A stretch of DNA of 64,000 nt, from NCBI RefSeq assembly GCF_037042905.1, contig NC_087253.1, positions 7,924,501 to 7,988,500 of the forward strand, given 5' to 3'. Below are positions 24,201-39,100 of the stretch, piece by piece. Below the pieces are notes generated by a model, which was given only the letters and a program-made list of their open reading frames with translations, searched no databases and was not told the origin of the DNA. The DNA is from Lytechinus pictus (Eukaryota > Echinodermata > Echinoidea > Temnopleuroida > Toxopneustidae). The translations under genes and the position numbers were made by a program. Each line of letters starts with the position of its first letter. The stretch's first letter is position 1.

Positions 24201-27200
24201 GGTCCATCCAGGGCATAGATTCGCACAACCACTGTGGATTACTTGAAGGTGTAGGTACACTGATCTAACAGCTGGAGAACCCCCCCCAAAAAAAAACAAC
24301 GACAATAAGTTGTGTATAGCTTGCTGTTATAGTGTTCTATAAGAAAAAAAAGTATAGGAAGCCTTTCTTCTCTATTTTTTTAATTGAAGAATGGAAGGGG
24401 GGGGGGTGCTTATTTAAAAATTTAAGCATATCAATGAAGATGAGTCATATAACAAGATCAATTAATTTCCAAACTTTAATATTTGTTACATCATGTACAT
24501 AGCTCCCTAAAAGTTCATTTTATTTGTAACATCAATAAAAGATTTGCTCAATTAACCACTTCAAGCACACATTCCAAAGCAGCACCCATAATATGCGAAC
24601 ATGTGTGCAAGTTCATAGTGACAAATGTGACATACCCCTCTGAGAGTCGACCCACAGACGATGACACCGGACTGGTTGCGGCCTTCACCGTTCTTGTAGG
24701 CGACGATACGGACGGTCTGAACCGGTTTGTAGGCTGATATCTCTCTTGCAATCACTCTAGCGCTGGTCATCTGCCTCAGTCGCTTGAGTTCGCCTTCGTA
24801 GTGTGCCACGGTGTTAGTCGCTTCAAACGCTGACAGGTCAACCTGAAGGGAAAAGATTGATTTGTATAGTGTACTTTTTTTCCTCTTTTTATCACCATCC
24901 CCACCACCTTCACAATCACCAAAATTGTTGTCCTTGTTATCATCGCCACCACCACCATCTTCAACATTATAATCATGATTATCATCATCACTGCCACTTT
25001 CAACATCATCACCATAATCACCACCATTATAATCGTAATCAACATCATCTTCCATACCTTTACCATCATCGTCATCTTCAATATGATTATCATAATTATC
25101 ATCACCACCATTATAATGATCATCATGACCATCATTACTAATATCACTATTATCAGCATTACCACCATTATCAATACTCTCATCAACATCATCATCATCA
25201 ACATAACCACCACCACCATAATCATAAACATCATCATAATCTCATCATCATTACACCATCATCATCACTGTCACCATCATTATCATCATCATCATCATCA
25301 TCGTCATCGTCATCATCATCATCATCATCACCGCCATCACCATCATTATCATCACCACCACCACCATCTTCAACATCATAATCATTATTATTTTCATCAC
25401 TACCACTTTCAACATCATCACCATAATCATCATCATCATGAACACCGTCATCATCACCACCACTATAATCATCATCATCATCTTCCAATCCATGATCACC
25501 TCCATCACCAATACCATCATCATCATCTTCAATATGATCATCAACATACCCACCACCACCATTATAATGATCATCATGACCATCATTACTATTATCATCA
25601 ATACTCTCATCATCATCATCACCATCATCATCAATGTCACTATCATTGTCATTACCATTATCATCATCATCATCACCATCATCACCACCACCACCTTCAT
25701 CATCACTACTTTCATTACCACCACAACCATTATCATGATCACCACAACCATTAACATGATCATCGCCACCACCATCACTATCGTCGTCATCGTCGTCGTC
25801 GTCATCATCATTATCATCGTCATCATCATCATGTCATCATCATCATCACCACCATCATCACCATCATCACTAATTTGTATTTCTTTCATCGCTGTGTGTT
25901 TACCTTGCCTCCTAAGAATTGCAGACACCCCTTGATCTTCTGCCCTTCCTTTTGAGCGACGCCAACCGAGCAGCTAAACGATGTCGGCTGGCTCAGTTTG
26001 TCAAGCTTATATTGCGCCCTCAGCGTTCTCGAGCAGGCCAGGCATACCGTCATGGGTGGCTCTTCTTTGTTATTGCCCTTCATTGTATAGCCCTTGGAGG
26101 AAAATAGTGCAAAAACATGATGAATACCAGTACAAGCTTAGGTTCATTTCACTGAAGAATTAATAATGTCAGGTGTAAGTACAACTTATACTTACAACTC
26201 TACTCATCCTGTAGCACCATGCAAGTAAAATCAAAAGGAACTGTAAACTAATGCTTCACATTATCTATCATGTCATTACAAACTCAAGAACCCACAGGCT
26301 TTACAAACACGAGTGCATACTTGGTTTGGAAATGCATTTCATTTCACCTATGCGTTTATGTCTCGTGCAGAAACATCCTTCTGGCTCACATGCTTTTCAA
26401 ACAGCACTAATTTGCGCTATTCAAAAAGGCTTTTCAAACGGCACTAATTTACGCTATTCAAAAAGGCTCTTCAAACTTCATAATCGAAACAACTTTCCAT
26501 TTTTATATCACTGATCCAAAGTACTCGGAAACATGTTCTGTAACCTTAGTTAGGGATGCCAGTTGGAATTGATCAGAGGGCCTGAAAATCACCTAGAACA
26601 CAATATTTTGTACACAAAAATGCTAAAACTATGGCCTGAAAATAAATTGCCAGAGCCTGAATTCAGGCTTTTGCCTGAAAACTGGCATCCCTGCTTAGTT
26701 CTAGCCTTGAAAAATAGATAACTACACCCAGTTCTCCAATGTCTTTCATGATGTCCACTCTTACTTTTGAGGCTGTTCGATTATCAAAGAACTACCATGT
26801 CAGGTCTCAAAAAGCAAAATCATATTTCTCCATCTAAACAAAGTGTTTAGTATTGATCTCCAGGGCCCCGTCTTACAAAGAGTTACGATTGATCCAACGA
26901 TTGATCCAGTCAATCGTAACTCTATGGAAATCCATCAGTGTCATAATTTTTTCTACAGGAAATTTACAAAAATGTCCTTCGTAAAGTAAGGAGAACACAT
27001 CAAATTGTCAAGAAATCAATGAATTTATGGATATACATTCATATCTAGAATTTGTTTTGAACAAACATGCATTTTTACATGTTGACTTTGCTGGCTTTCC
27101 ATAGTTGCGATTGATCGGATCAATTGCAACTCTTTGTAAGATGGGCCCCTGGCCCTAGGTTAATTTTCGCAGCAGTAAAGCAAGATGGTCCTGGGATGAA

Positions 27201-30200
27201 TGTAGCTAGATGTTGAGCGACCATTACTATGAGTTATTTTGGAAACCCTCATGAGGTATTGAAGCTAAAGACAACACTCTAAATTATACTTCTAACACCA
27301 ACACAGAACTTGAAATCCCCCAATGAGATATCGGATTTATGTTCAATGTTTTCACTTACTGGCTGTTCTATTGCTTCCGAGTCGGCGATTGCAAATGTGC
27401 AGACATTGGCTCTATTGGCTGCTGTGATTTCTGTATGGGTGAAAAGATAGATGGGAGGGAAAAAATTGGATAAAATTAAGCCAATTTGAGTTTAGTTACT
27501 GATTACAATACACACAAAAGATAAATCACATACATGCACTAGGCTTGTTCATTAACCAGACTCAGCTCTGTGACAAATCTGGTTAGAATGATCAGCAAGT
27601 TTCTTCTTGCTGATATCTAAAATAGATGGCTATAAGCAAGATAAATTTGTTGCGGAGGATCCTGGTACATGTATTTTCTTAAAGCTAAATGAAAGTAGTT
27701 GCAGTAAAACACTGATTTCATGAGAAAGTATGTAAAACCAAGGTTAAGTATTACTATATCATTGTAGATCTAGATCTGGTACAGTTACATAAACTGAACT
27801 TTGTGAATTCATAAAATCTAAGCTGAAAAACGATGACACTGAAGATCGCCAACACAGATACGCACACGTGGGACAGTGTATTATTATTGCTGGAATAAAG
27901 ACCCGACGGAAGCACCCATATCCGCGCTTATTTTGCTTATTTCTCAGCAATTACACAATTTCTTCCAGAATCCTTTGGCACATATTTTTTATTCATACAA
28001 ACAGACACTTGGGTGGTCATTATATTGGATTCTGTAAAAAGTCATTTTGAGATCGTTACCACAACTGGCATTTATCTATAAGAGCTTGTCAGACTCGGCA
28101 CTGAAATGCTGCCATCCTGGAACAGACACTACATGTATATAGTCAGAGACCACGGCCCCATCTTACAAAGAGTTGGGATTGATCTGACCAATCGCAACTA
28201 TGAACGGCCAGCAACATCAATATGTATTATTTATGTTTGTTCAAAATATTTTCTAACTATGATGTATATTCATGCATCCATTGTTTTCTTGAAAATTCAC
28301 TGCTTCTCTTTGTTTACAAAGGACATTGTGCAAATTTCCTTTGGGCAATTTAAGACACTGATGGATTTCTATAAAGTTAAGATTGATGGGCCCCGTCTTA
28401 AAAAGAGTTGCGAAGATCCAATCAATCACAACTATGGATGGCCAGCAAGGTCAACATCTAAGAGGCAAAGTTGTTCAAAATATTCTCTAGAGATGATGTA
28501 CATGTATATTCATAAATTCAGGAGATTGTGCAAATTTCCTGTAGAAAAAATTAGGGTATGGATGGATTTCCATACAGTTAAGTTGATTGGATCAATCGTT
28601 ACTCTTTGTAAGACGGGACCCAGTACTTCCGACCCAATCAAAATCTAAGATTTCACAGAAATATCTCAGAGCTGACCGAATTTCAAACCGGGGGTCCAAG
28701 GGAAGCGGTAAAAATTTTCTCACCCCTGTCTCTGAATTCCGCTGCCATGCCAAATATGAACCCAGTCTCCTTCTCTGTAGCCCAGATCTGGTTAGCCCGA
28801 CCGTTCTTCTCGGGCTTGACCGGCTGCAGGACCACCGACTGACCGGTCAGGCTAGGAGGGGGTGAACCGTCACCAGGAGTTGCGTTAGGAAGGGAACAGG
28901 TCAGGACCAGGTCCTCGTTGGCCTTGCATCGGATCAGACTAATAGACAGAATGATAATGATGATACGTTGTGTTATGGTGGGATAAGTCGTTGAGAACTT
29001 TATTCTGACCATAAACAAGATACTGGCCTTACTTACACTAACTTCCCTTTGTGTCTGCCTACTCCTTTTCTTTCATCCCCTTCACTAACCTGATTGGTCT
29101 TCTCTACTCACTAATGCCCCTTTTGTCTCCTTGTTTCTAGTGTTGCTGTAGCTTGTTTGTGGTCTATATTATGGTTGTTCCACTTTATATGTTTGTCATT
29201 TTGCCTCCGACGAAGATTCTGCTAGGATCGAAAGCTTAGGCCCCTTTTTGACTTTCTAATTTACTCCATTGGCTCTCTTTTATTAGATAAGCAGTTTTCA
29301 GCAGCTTCTTTTTGCCGGAAATAAGTTTAATCAGTAAAATTAGAAATAATGATACATTTTTAAATTTTGGCTAAAAACACAATTTGCACTGGATTTGACC
29401 ACAAATTTAGGCATTCGAGCAATTATTTTTGACTGAAATAGACTTATGAAATGTTACGTAATTTCGGAACTGTGTAACCTGGAGTCGTACATTTGTTTTA
29501 AAAAATTGCTTGAGACTTGAAAGTAAAAATTAAGTGAGAAGAGCAGTCAGAACATTTTGCGCTGAGAATTTATCGCGTAAATATTGAGGGGAGGGGAGCG
29601 GCTGAATCAGCCCCTAGCCATATAAAGGTTAAAAATTTCATCACCATATATTCAAAATATTGTCCATGTACAATTGTCATGCAGATGTGATTTAACAGGA
29701 CAAATATTGTAGTCCTTACCCATCATCACCGATGGTCCACCTCAGATAGGCATTGTCAGCATCTTTCTTACAGATTACGACCGGAGAGCTGTCCGTACTG
29801 GGATCTAGAGGACCTAGAACCAGATAGGGCGTGGTCTTGCAGGCGATGTAACCATCCATGTAGATAAACCTCTGGTGGGATTGACGAGGGTTGGCGGGCC
29901 GGGGCGACTTGGCTTTAGGTCTATCAAGGATGAATGAAGAGAAATGAATGGTAGTTGGTAAGGAAATAAACAGAGCAAGAAAAGGAGGTTTTCTCTTGAC
30001 TTATTGTAATATCCAATTGGTAACAGAATGCTGGTGGAATCATCGGGGGTGTTTGACAAAGGTTTAAGTTTGATGCCTGGAAAGTGGCCCCTATAGTCTC
30101 GCTCTGCTCAGAATGTGAGACAATAATAAGATGAAATCATCTATTACCCTAGTGAATTTCCTTGCTGAGTTGAGAACCTTAAAACTTTTCACATGAACAA

Positions 30201-33074
30201 AACATATTTAGACAAATGATTTCATAAAACTCTTCTATACAGTGACTTAGACGTTGAAACTTTATCAAGTCACCCTGCTTCATGTACTATATGCTCACTT
30301 GAGTTTATGATAAAGGTCTGGGTTGGTATATCCGTCAGCCTCGCCTCCTGATTGGTTGTTAGCATCGGAAACCTCTTCAAGACCAATGTTAAGAACCTTC
30401 TCCCACGGCCACTTCAAACCTTCCTGCTTCTGGTCTGCTATCATGTGGGCTTTCTGGTGGGCACTGCAATAAAACACAACACACAAGCGAATATGTGGGA
30501 CATCATTGACAGAACGCTACATAGAATTAATTATGTGGGACATCACTGCAAATAGAAATCTAATTATGTACAGTAGATGAACAACAGAAGTGGTCAGAAT
30601 TTCCTAAGGCCACTTCAAACCCTTCTGCTTCTGGTCTGCCATCCCCGGGGGGCCACTTCCATTCACGAGTGGATACCATGCGCGACCATGGGGTCTCGAA
30701 AAGCACCCTAAACACGTAATTTCCATATTCTGAAAATGCGCCCCTTAACAAGTATTGGCGTGTGAAACCCTACCCTTAACAAGTATTGGTAACAAAACGA
30801 TACTCTTGGCAAATGTTCCCTGAAATGAACCCCTAAACAAGTACAGGAATGTTTTATTGTTACGGGTCCTTCGGTCGTCGGCTTTACCTTATTTGGTTTA
30901 GTACGACCCCACCTTCTACACCTCGCGCAAATCGGACTCTAAACACGAAGTGTTGGGGCAAAAAGGACATCCTTTATAAAACATTTTAATTTTGTTTTAT
31001 CATCCCCGCGAATTCGACCCTAAACACGTAATTTTCCTAGCGAAATAGATACCCTTTTTTCATTATTTTTGTGTTTTTGACACCCTTATCACGTTACGTA
31101 CGTAACGTGCCCTATCGTGAAAAAGACATCCTTTTTACGTGTTTTTTTGGTCGCGCATGGTATCCACTCGTCAATGTAAGTGGCCCCCCCGGGCTGCCAT
31201 CATGTGGGCTTTCTGGTGGGCACTACAACAAAATACAACATAGAAGTGAATATGTGGGACATCGTTGTAGCAAAACACTACACAGGATTCCATATGCGGG
31301 ACATCACTGCAAGTGGAAATCTCAATAAGTATAGTTTTATATAATTCACAGAAGAGGTCAGAGATTTTTCTGAGGTCAGAGTAGCACTGCAACAGAACAT
31401 TACACACAATTCAATATATGGGACTTCATTGTAAAAAAAAATAAAATAAAAATGCAATACAGAATTCCTTTAAATGGAAATACATGTACAGTTATGAATG
31501 AGAGAAAAGGCTAGGGGAGCACTTCATGAAAGAACTTGTCAGACGTTCTACCTGACAAAGTTTGATTTATCCGACAGTTACCACTGATCGTGCCAGCTTA
31601 CCTCATGTTTTCATAGGGATCGCCCGGCGGCGGTGGCTCATCCTGGGGCTGCTCTGGGGTAGGTCCTCGGGCTAGCTTCTCTCTATCCTCATCGCTGAGG
31701 CAACAAGAGTTCACGATGAGGGGACTGCCAGCTCCAAGGGCGCCGGAAACCTCAAGGCACATGGCTATTGGAAGAAAGAGATACATATAAGATAATATGG
31801 TGCAATATATTGTGAACAGTGGAATGGGAGATTTATAATAAGATACAAGAGAGGTAAAGATATATAAAGGCCACCGCACACCTTACGACCCGACTGGTCG
31901 GCGACTGGCTTGCGACTGAGTGAGGGGAGATGTGACGTCACAGCTCTTGTTAGCTTGAGCGTCGCAGACCGGTCAGAGACAAGTCGCAAGGAAAATCGGA
32001 AGGATTTGACATGTCGAATCCTTATGACTGGATCGCAAGCTCAATCCAACTTCCAGCCAATCAGACAGTAGAGTTGCACGACGCGTATATGATAAACAAC
32101 GCGCATACGCAGTAGTAAGCGCACTTTCTCAGACGATATGGCAAAAAAGCGCATGCGTGAGTGGCAGATCGGATCGCAAGGTGTGCGGTGTCGAGGCCTA
32201 TGACTACCTTGCGATTCATCTCCCCTCTCTCAGTCGCAAGCCAGTCGCAGACCAGTCGGGTCGTAAGGTGTGCGGTGACCTTAAGAAATATTGTCATTAA
32301 AGATAATAAGGTGCAGACTGCGGATAGTATTTGACTGGGAGATTCAGAATAAGATAGAAGAATTATTCTTACAATAGATGGTTAGCACAATATATGTTTA
32401 GCTGTTTGAGATACAGATAAGATGAGAGACCATAAAAATATATACACATTCACTCATATGTGTTCTATCAGGGAAATACATCAATTTATTTGCATAGCTT
32501 CAAAATGTAGATTCCGCATGACTGAACTTACCACCTGGGTCTCGCAGTGCACAATACATCTTGATGGCATCAATGTCACCAGCGAGAGACGCTAGAAGCA
32601 TCCTCCTCTGCTGCTGCTGTGTGGTTAGCTTGGGGTTCAGCCAGGAGTCACCGCTGCTCACGTAGACCAACGCATCCCTATCAAGATCTTCTAAGGTGGT
32701 GAGTTCTTTGCCGTTCTCGTTGAAGAGACGCCGGGCTGCGAAGGGTAGGTTGAGCTGTGGGGTGCACTTGTCTAAGAACTGTGTAGAAGAAAAGGGGTTG
32801 ATTTGTTTTTGGAAAGATGTGATGGTATTAGAAGAGAATGATTGACTGTCCCATGATTTGAATTGACATGATTTAACTCATCATCGCTGTTGTCATCACC
32901 ATCATTCTAATCCTCTTCCTCCTCATCACCATCAACATAACCACCAGCACCACCATCATCATCATCATAATCACAATCATAAACATCATCAACATAACAA
33001 CCACCACCATAATCATCATAAACACCATCCTCATCTCATCATCATCATCATCATCATCCTCCTCCTCCTCCTCC

Positions 33075-33105
<31 letters not shown>

Positions 33106-36100
33106 CTACATCATCATCCTCCTCATCACCATCATCATCATCATCATATCATCTCTTTGAATCATTCTTACCAGCTGAAACTCCAGTTGTTTGAGATTCA
33201 CTTTCTTTGACTTTATCTTAGCTGCCATATCTTCCTTATTCATCGATCCCGACCGTCGATGCCTGTGAGGTCTCTTTCCATTTTGAGCTGTTCGATTCAA
33301 ATCCTTCATCATCTTGAGGAGAAATTATGAAATTTATTACAATAAAATAATTCATTTATTCCCATTTCCCCAAGTTTTTGTAGTAATGACTTTTTAAAAT
33401 TAACAATCAGCAGTATTACAATAGAATATCATAAAGATTATCTTGTTGACATTAAAAAAGTATGTACATATAAACTCAACTCTGATTGGGTAATGTTTGA
33501 CATGAACATGATATCTATGCCTCCTAAGCCAATCAAAAGGCTACTTACTGTACATGGACATTAGAAAGATCTGAACCCACTACAAGTGCCATCTTCTTGC
33601 GATCCAAACAGTCATGTATCTAAGCTCAACTCTGATTGGACAATGACTGACATGCACACACTGGCCCGTATTCTGAAGTCAGGTTTAACTTAGAGTCTTA
33701 GACCATGGTCTAACTCTGTACTAAAATTATGGGAAGCCAGGGCCCCGTCTTACAAACAGTTTCGATTGATCCAATCAATCAAAACTATGGAAAGCCAGCA
33801 AAGTCAACATATAAAATGTGTGTTTATTTTTTAGAATTTCTATATATGAATGTATATTCATAAATTCATTGATTACTTAACAATTTGGTGTGATCTCCTT
33901 TGTTTACAAAGGACATTTTGCAAATTTCCTGTAGAAAAAATTGTGACACTGATGGATTTCCATAGAGTTGCGAATGATTGGATCAATCGTAACTCTTTGT
34001 AAGACGGGGCCCAGAAGTGTCAAAATGTTTCTTATTTTTGCTGTGCTCTTTCTTGATTCATCCATGGTGAAGACAATAATCTTTTTATACTTCCTAGATA
34101 ATTATGAATGATTTGAGAGCCAAATGAGCTGAAATATGATATCTCTACTGTTAGTGATTTATGTAACAATTGGCTATCAATACTTAAACCACAACTTTAA
34201 ACCTGAGTTTAAGTTAAACCCGACTTCAGAATATGGGCCACTGTCTCCTAAGCCATTCTCAAGTCTACTTTAGTGAGATCTGGAGCCAATTACATCATTT
34301 TTGAGAATCAATAGCAATATATAAGCTCAATTCTGATTGGATAGTGATTCACGAGAATGTCACATCTTTGTCTTCTGAGCCAATCACAAGGCTACTTACA
34401 TTAGTGAGATCTGGGCCCACTACATATGCCATCCTGTTAAGATCTTTCTCTCCATTCTTCATCACTCTTAGTCTCAAGGGAACAGCTGCGAAAGAGAGAA
34501 AATAAGAGTATAATTTCTTTAAATTATTATTTTTTACACTTTTAACAAAGTGGAAACATTGTGATATATTTGTTATAAATCTCTTCTTTCAAGCAGAGAG
34601 GCACATTTTATGAACACTCGTTTAACTTACACCACAGTATAAATTATGCTAAGATTACCTTTTCAAAGAAATTTAATCCCTCAAATGGTTATTTGTTATC
34701 ATGTGAACAAGACAATGGAGGTTGGAGGTATCAAATAGTTTGTCTTGTGGCGTTCGTCAGCTGCAACCAACCGAGTACATGCCTTTGAATAGGTAGATTG
34801 CCAACTCGTCCACTCACCACACGGTCTACCTTCATTTAGTCTAATGCCATTTGGTCCAATCATCTCTTCGTCTAATCACTATTTCGTCTCATAACCAGTT
34901 GGTCTAATGTTCATTTAATTTTCATTCATTTTGCACAATTAACACTTAGTCCATTAGACCAAATGATATATGGACTAAATGGCTATTGGGCCAACTGGTT
35001 ATTAGACGAAATGGTGAGTGGACGAATTGGCATTTAGACCATGTGGATAGAGGACGAACCGATGGTAGACAAAATGATAGTAGACGAGTTGGCAATTGGA
35101 AGAATTGGCATTAGACAAATTGGAAATAAACCCATGAATATCATATAGGACTACATAGAAAGCAAATCTCCCTCTCAAACTCACTTCTGTATTCCTCATT
35201 GGTATCCTCCAGAGCACCCACTGAGCTTTTAGTCCTAATGGGCGGGGCATAGGCGATGAAGTAACCTTCCATCGGCCAATCAAAGTTCTTATTGATGTCC
35301 CCTCTCCAATCGACGGGCCAGGAGTAGGCTAACTTATTCCACATAGGGTTCGTTGACATCAGGTCGTTGTGACGCCATTCTCTCGGGCGATCCAGGTTCT
35401 CCTGCTTCAAGGCCCACCTACAATGATACAATACAAAGACACAATGATACAAGGAGACAGTGATACGAAGATACAATGGCCCGTATTCTGAAGTCGGGTT
35501 TAACTTAAACTCAGGTTTAAAGTTGTGGTTTAAGTATGGATAGCAAATCGTTACATAAATCACTAACAGTAGAAATATCATATTTCAGCTCATTTGGCTC
35601 TCAAATCATTCATAATTGTCTAAGAAGTATAAAAAGGTGATTGTCTTCACCATCGATGAATCAGGAAAGAGCACAGTAAACATAAGAAACATACAACTTA
35701 ATAAAAATGTTGACAATTTTGGCTTCCCATAATTTTAGCACAGAGTTAGACCATGGTCTAAGTTAAACCTGAATTTAGAATACGGGCCAATGGTACAAAG
35801 ATGCAATGATATGATGATTAAATGATTGGGTTTGTTGACATCTGGGGCCCGTTTTACAAAGAGTTGCGATTGATCCGATCAATTACAACTATGGAAAGCC
35901 AGCAAAGTCATTATATAAAATGCATGTTCATTCCAAATTTATATGAATATCCATAAATTCATTGATTTCTTGACAATTTTGTGTGTTCTCCTTTGCTTAC
36001 AACTAGGACATTTTGCAAATTTCCTGTAGAAAATTTTTGACACTGATGGATTGCCATAGAAATATGATTGATTGGATCAATCGTAACTCTCCGTTAGACA

Positions 36101-39100
36101 GAGCCCTGGAGAGCATTTCATGATTGACCAATATTTTGTCCAACAAGTTGTCAGATCTGACAACTTTTCTTGATTTGATTGGCTGAGAAGAAATGTCACT
36201 AATGTAACTGTCGGGTAAATCTGGACTTGTCGGATAAAACCACCGGCAGGTCCTTTCATGAAATGCTCCCCAGGTCGTTGTTACGTTATTCTGTTGGAGG
36301 GTCAAAGTTTTCCTGCTTCCAGGCCCATATACAATACAACAATAATACAGTTGTATGATTAAAGAAATGATAACAATAATACTTGTATGGAGATACAATG
36401 ATAGTGTTTTTGCATTCTTGTATAACAAAAAAAAAATATTACAACTTTTATTTTTAGATGTCGTCACCATCAGGCTTATTTTCTATGGTTCTTGTTTTGG
36501 TTTTAAAAAATAACTGCCATTAAATGATATAAAATCGACTCCAGTGCTGCAACTATTCCAAAATTGCCTTGTGCACACAGTTTCTACTGACACACCCTGG
36601 CCTGTGCGTTATTTGTAATATATTAAAACAGTCAGATTACCTATTTGCCTTGGGCCATCTATGTTTATGATATAGCTTCTCTATACCCAAAAGTTCAAAC
36701 TTGTGACCAACCCAGTTTGAACTGTGCATTACTTGTTATATATTGCACATTCTGATACCTACCTCTGAGCCTTGGCCCATCTATGTTTATCAGATAGCCT
36801 CTCCATACCCAGGAGTACAAACTTGTGACCTTTGAACCCTGGCTTGGGCGGGTCACCCTCCTCCTCTTCTGCCCCATAGCCGTCCTCCCATTGGTTGGTT
36901 TGGCTGTTATCTCCGAGCCAATCACTGGCTGAGATTCCCTCATTGCCCCCTCCTCCCCCTCCTGATAATGTCATCTCCATTCCCTGCTGGTCGTCACTAG
37001 AGGGCGCTTCAGCAAAGGTCAGCAGAAGACTTTGGTTCGCCTGGAAGTCAGAAAGGAAGAAGATGAAATATATATAGTTACACGTAATGTATACAATCTG
37101 GATATATGTAGCATCCCGCAGACACTATAAACAATAATTAATGATAGGGAAATATTTTAAATACATGATCCAATGTCTCTGGCAACCACCCTGATTGGGC
37201 AAAGATATGACCATGCATAACTTCATTATTCTTTCATAAATTTTTTTTGGTCAAAATATCTTCTGGCATTTTGTTTTCAAAACCAACTTCACATCTTAAA
37301 GACAATCTTTCCATGTAAGTGTAAAACATCTTTTCTTCTAATCCTCAGTTTCTGCATCAACCTGACAAAATACCCTCTTGCAAAAAACCCTGTCATATCC
37401 CACTTGCACCAAAGTTGTTGACAGAACTTTCATTACAGGTATAAGAGCATTCACGAGCAGGGCTTAGATTAATCAAAAGCCATGGATGTCATGTCTTTTT
37501 GATGCCCTGTTGAATAACCTTGTTATGACTTTTAATTTTTTTTTCCCATTGGTATGTAATTTGAAAAATATGCCCTACAAAAAAGTGGCACTGTCCTTAA
37601 AATATCGCAAATTTACTGGTGTGGTACATACAGGTGTAGAGTCTGAACAAGTTTTTCATTGTACATTTATTACCACTTCTAGTGGATAATTTTCTAGAAT
37701 AGTAGTTTGAATATTTACCCAGTTTGCTATTCTTCCGTCGTTCAAGAAAACCCACTGCTGGCCATCCATACGTTCCTCTCTGCAAGAAGGTACAGACAAA
37801 CAAAAAAGTTAAGTCATTTAACATATACAATGACATTAAAAACCTGAAAATTGAATTAAACATATCACAATTCCAATACCCCTCTGCACCTGTTTGTGAT
37901 AGTACAAACTGTCTGTAAAGAGTGTTGCAACTTTTTGAGATGCCTGATGAACATGGACAGAAACCAAATTATGCTAGATTGGCAAACATTAGCCGCCCAT
38001 TGAGGTTAATATTCACTTGGTCTACTAGCAGATGGTCTAATTTTCAGAGACCATTATTGTTCAAACCACTAGATGTACTATTAATGTTGTCCAATTACTG
38101 CTTGGTCTATCATTTCATCTAATGTACGGCTGCTCGAATTGTCATTTTGTCTTCTTATTACTTAGCACTTCCTTCACCCTAACTAGGCCGGGCTTTTTTG
38201 GCTGTTCTGTGGCCGGGGGGGGGGGTTGATTCAACCCCCCCCTGAGATCTCAGCCGCCGATCGCGCGAGCGCCGCAAAAATTTGCACGCTGGTAGTGTGC
38301 GATGTAATCTACAAGGCTGTATGGTAAAATTTTCCAAAATAATGAGATTTCATTTTATATGAATTAATTATGCTAATTTATGCATAAATCATACTTTTTG
38401 CTCTAATTCACTAAATAAAGCTCCTAGAATGCTAATTTTTGGTAAAAAATATTCTTTGTAGCATTCTTAACAATGGCAATTGAAAAAAACTTCGGTTTGG
38501 AAATCAATTTCCTATGTATTTTATTGTTTTATGAATTTCTTATGTATTTCTTTGTTTTTCAACATTTTGTTTTTCTTTGTTTTTTTCACCAGATTTATTG
38601 CACAACTTTTTTGAAGCATAATTATGCTAAAATCAATTGCTTTCAGCTGTATAAAGTAAAAATAATCATATCTTTATGAATAAGATGAGAAAACTCAATT
38701 TGCATTGACTTTGTACACTAAATCACGTTTTGGAAAATTTTTTGGTCTGACATGCACTTACAAAATGTTGCGTAATTTCGGAACCGCGTACCCGGGGGTC
38801 TTAAATTTGGTCTCAAAAGATGCGCGAGACTTAAAAGTATAAACTCAGTGAGTGGCGCGGTCAAAAAATTTCGCGCGGCAAAATGATCGCAGAAAATGTT
38901 GAGGGGGGGGTTGATTCAACCCCCCCCCCGGCCATTTTAGGGTTAAATAATAAATCAATTCATAAACAATTCATATACAGTTGTACTAAAAATGCCGAGT
39001 GTTGAATGTAGACAACACCACTACAATGTTCGGCAAGCCCAGAGAAACAAAGTATATTGAATGTAATATTTTATCACCTGACTTTACACTCGAATATCTA

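Noticed and set aside
28106-28648. Open frame of 180 codons on the plus strand
   Set aside because: It crosses two head-to-tail copies of palindromic family A, and its sequence is the translation of that repeat.
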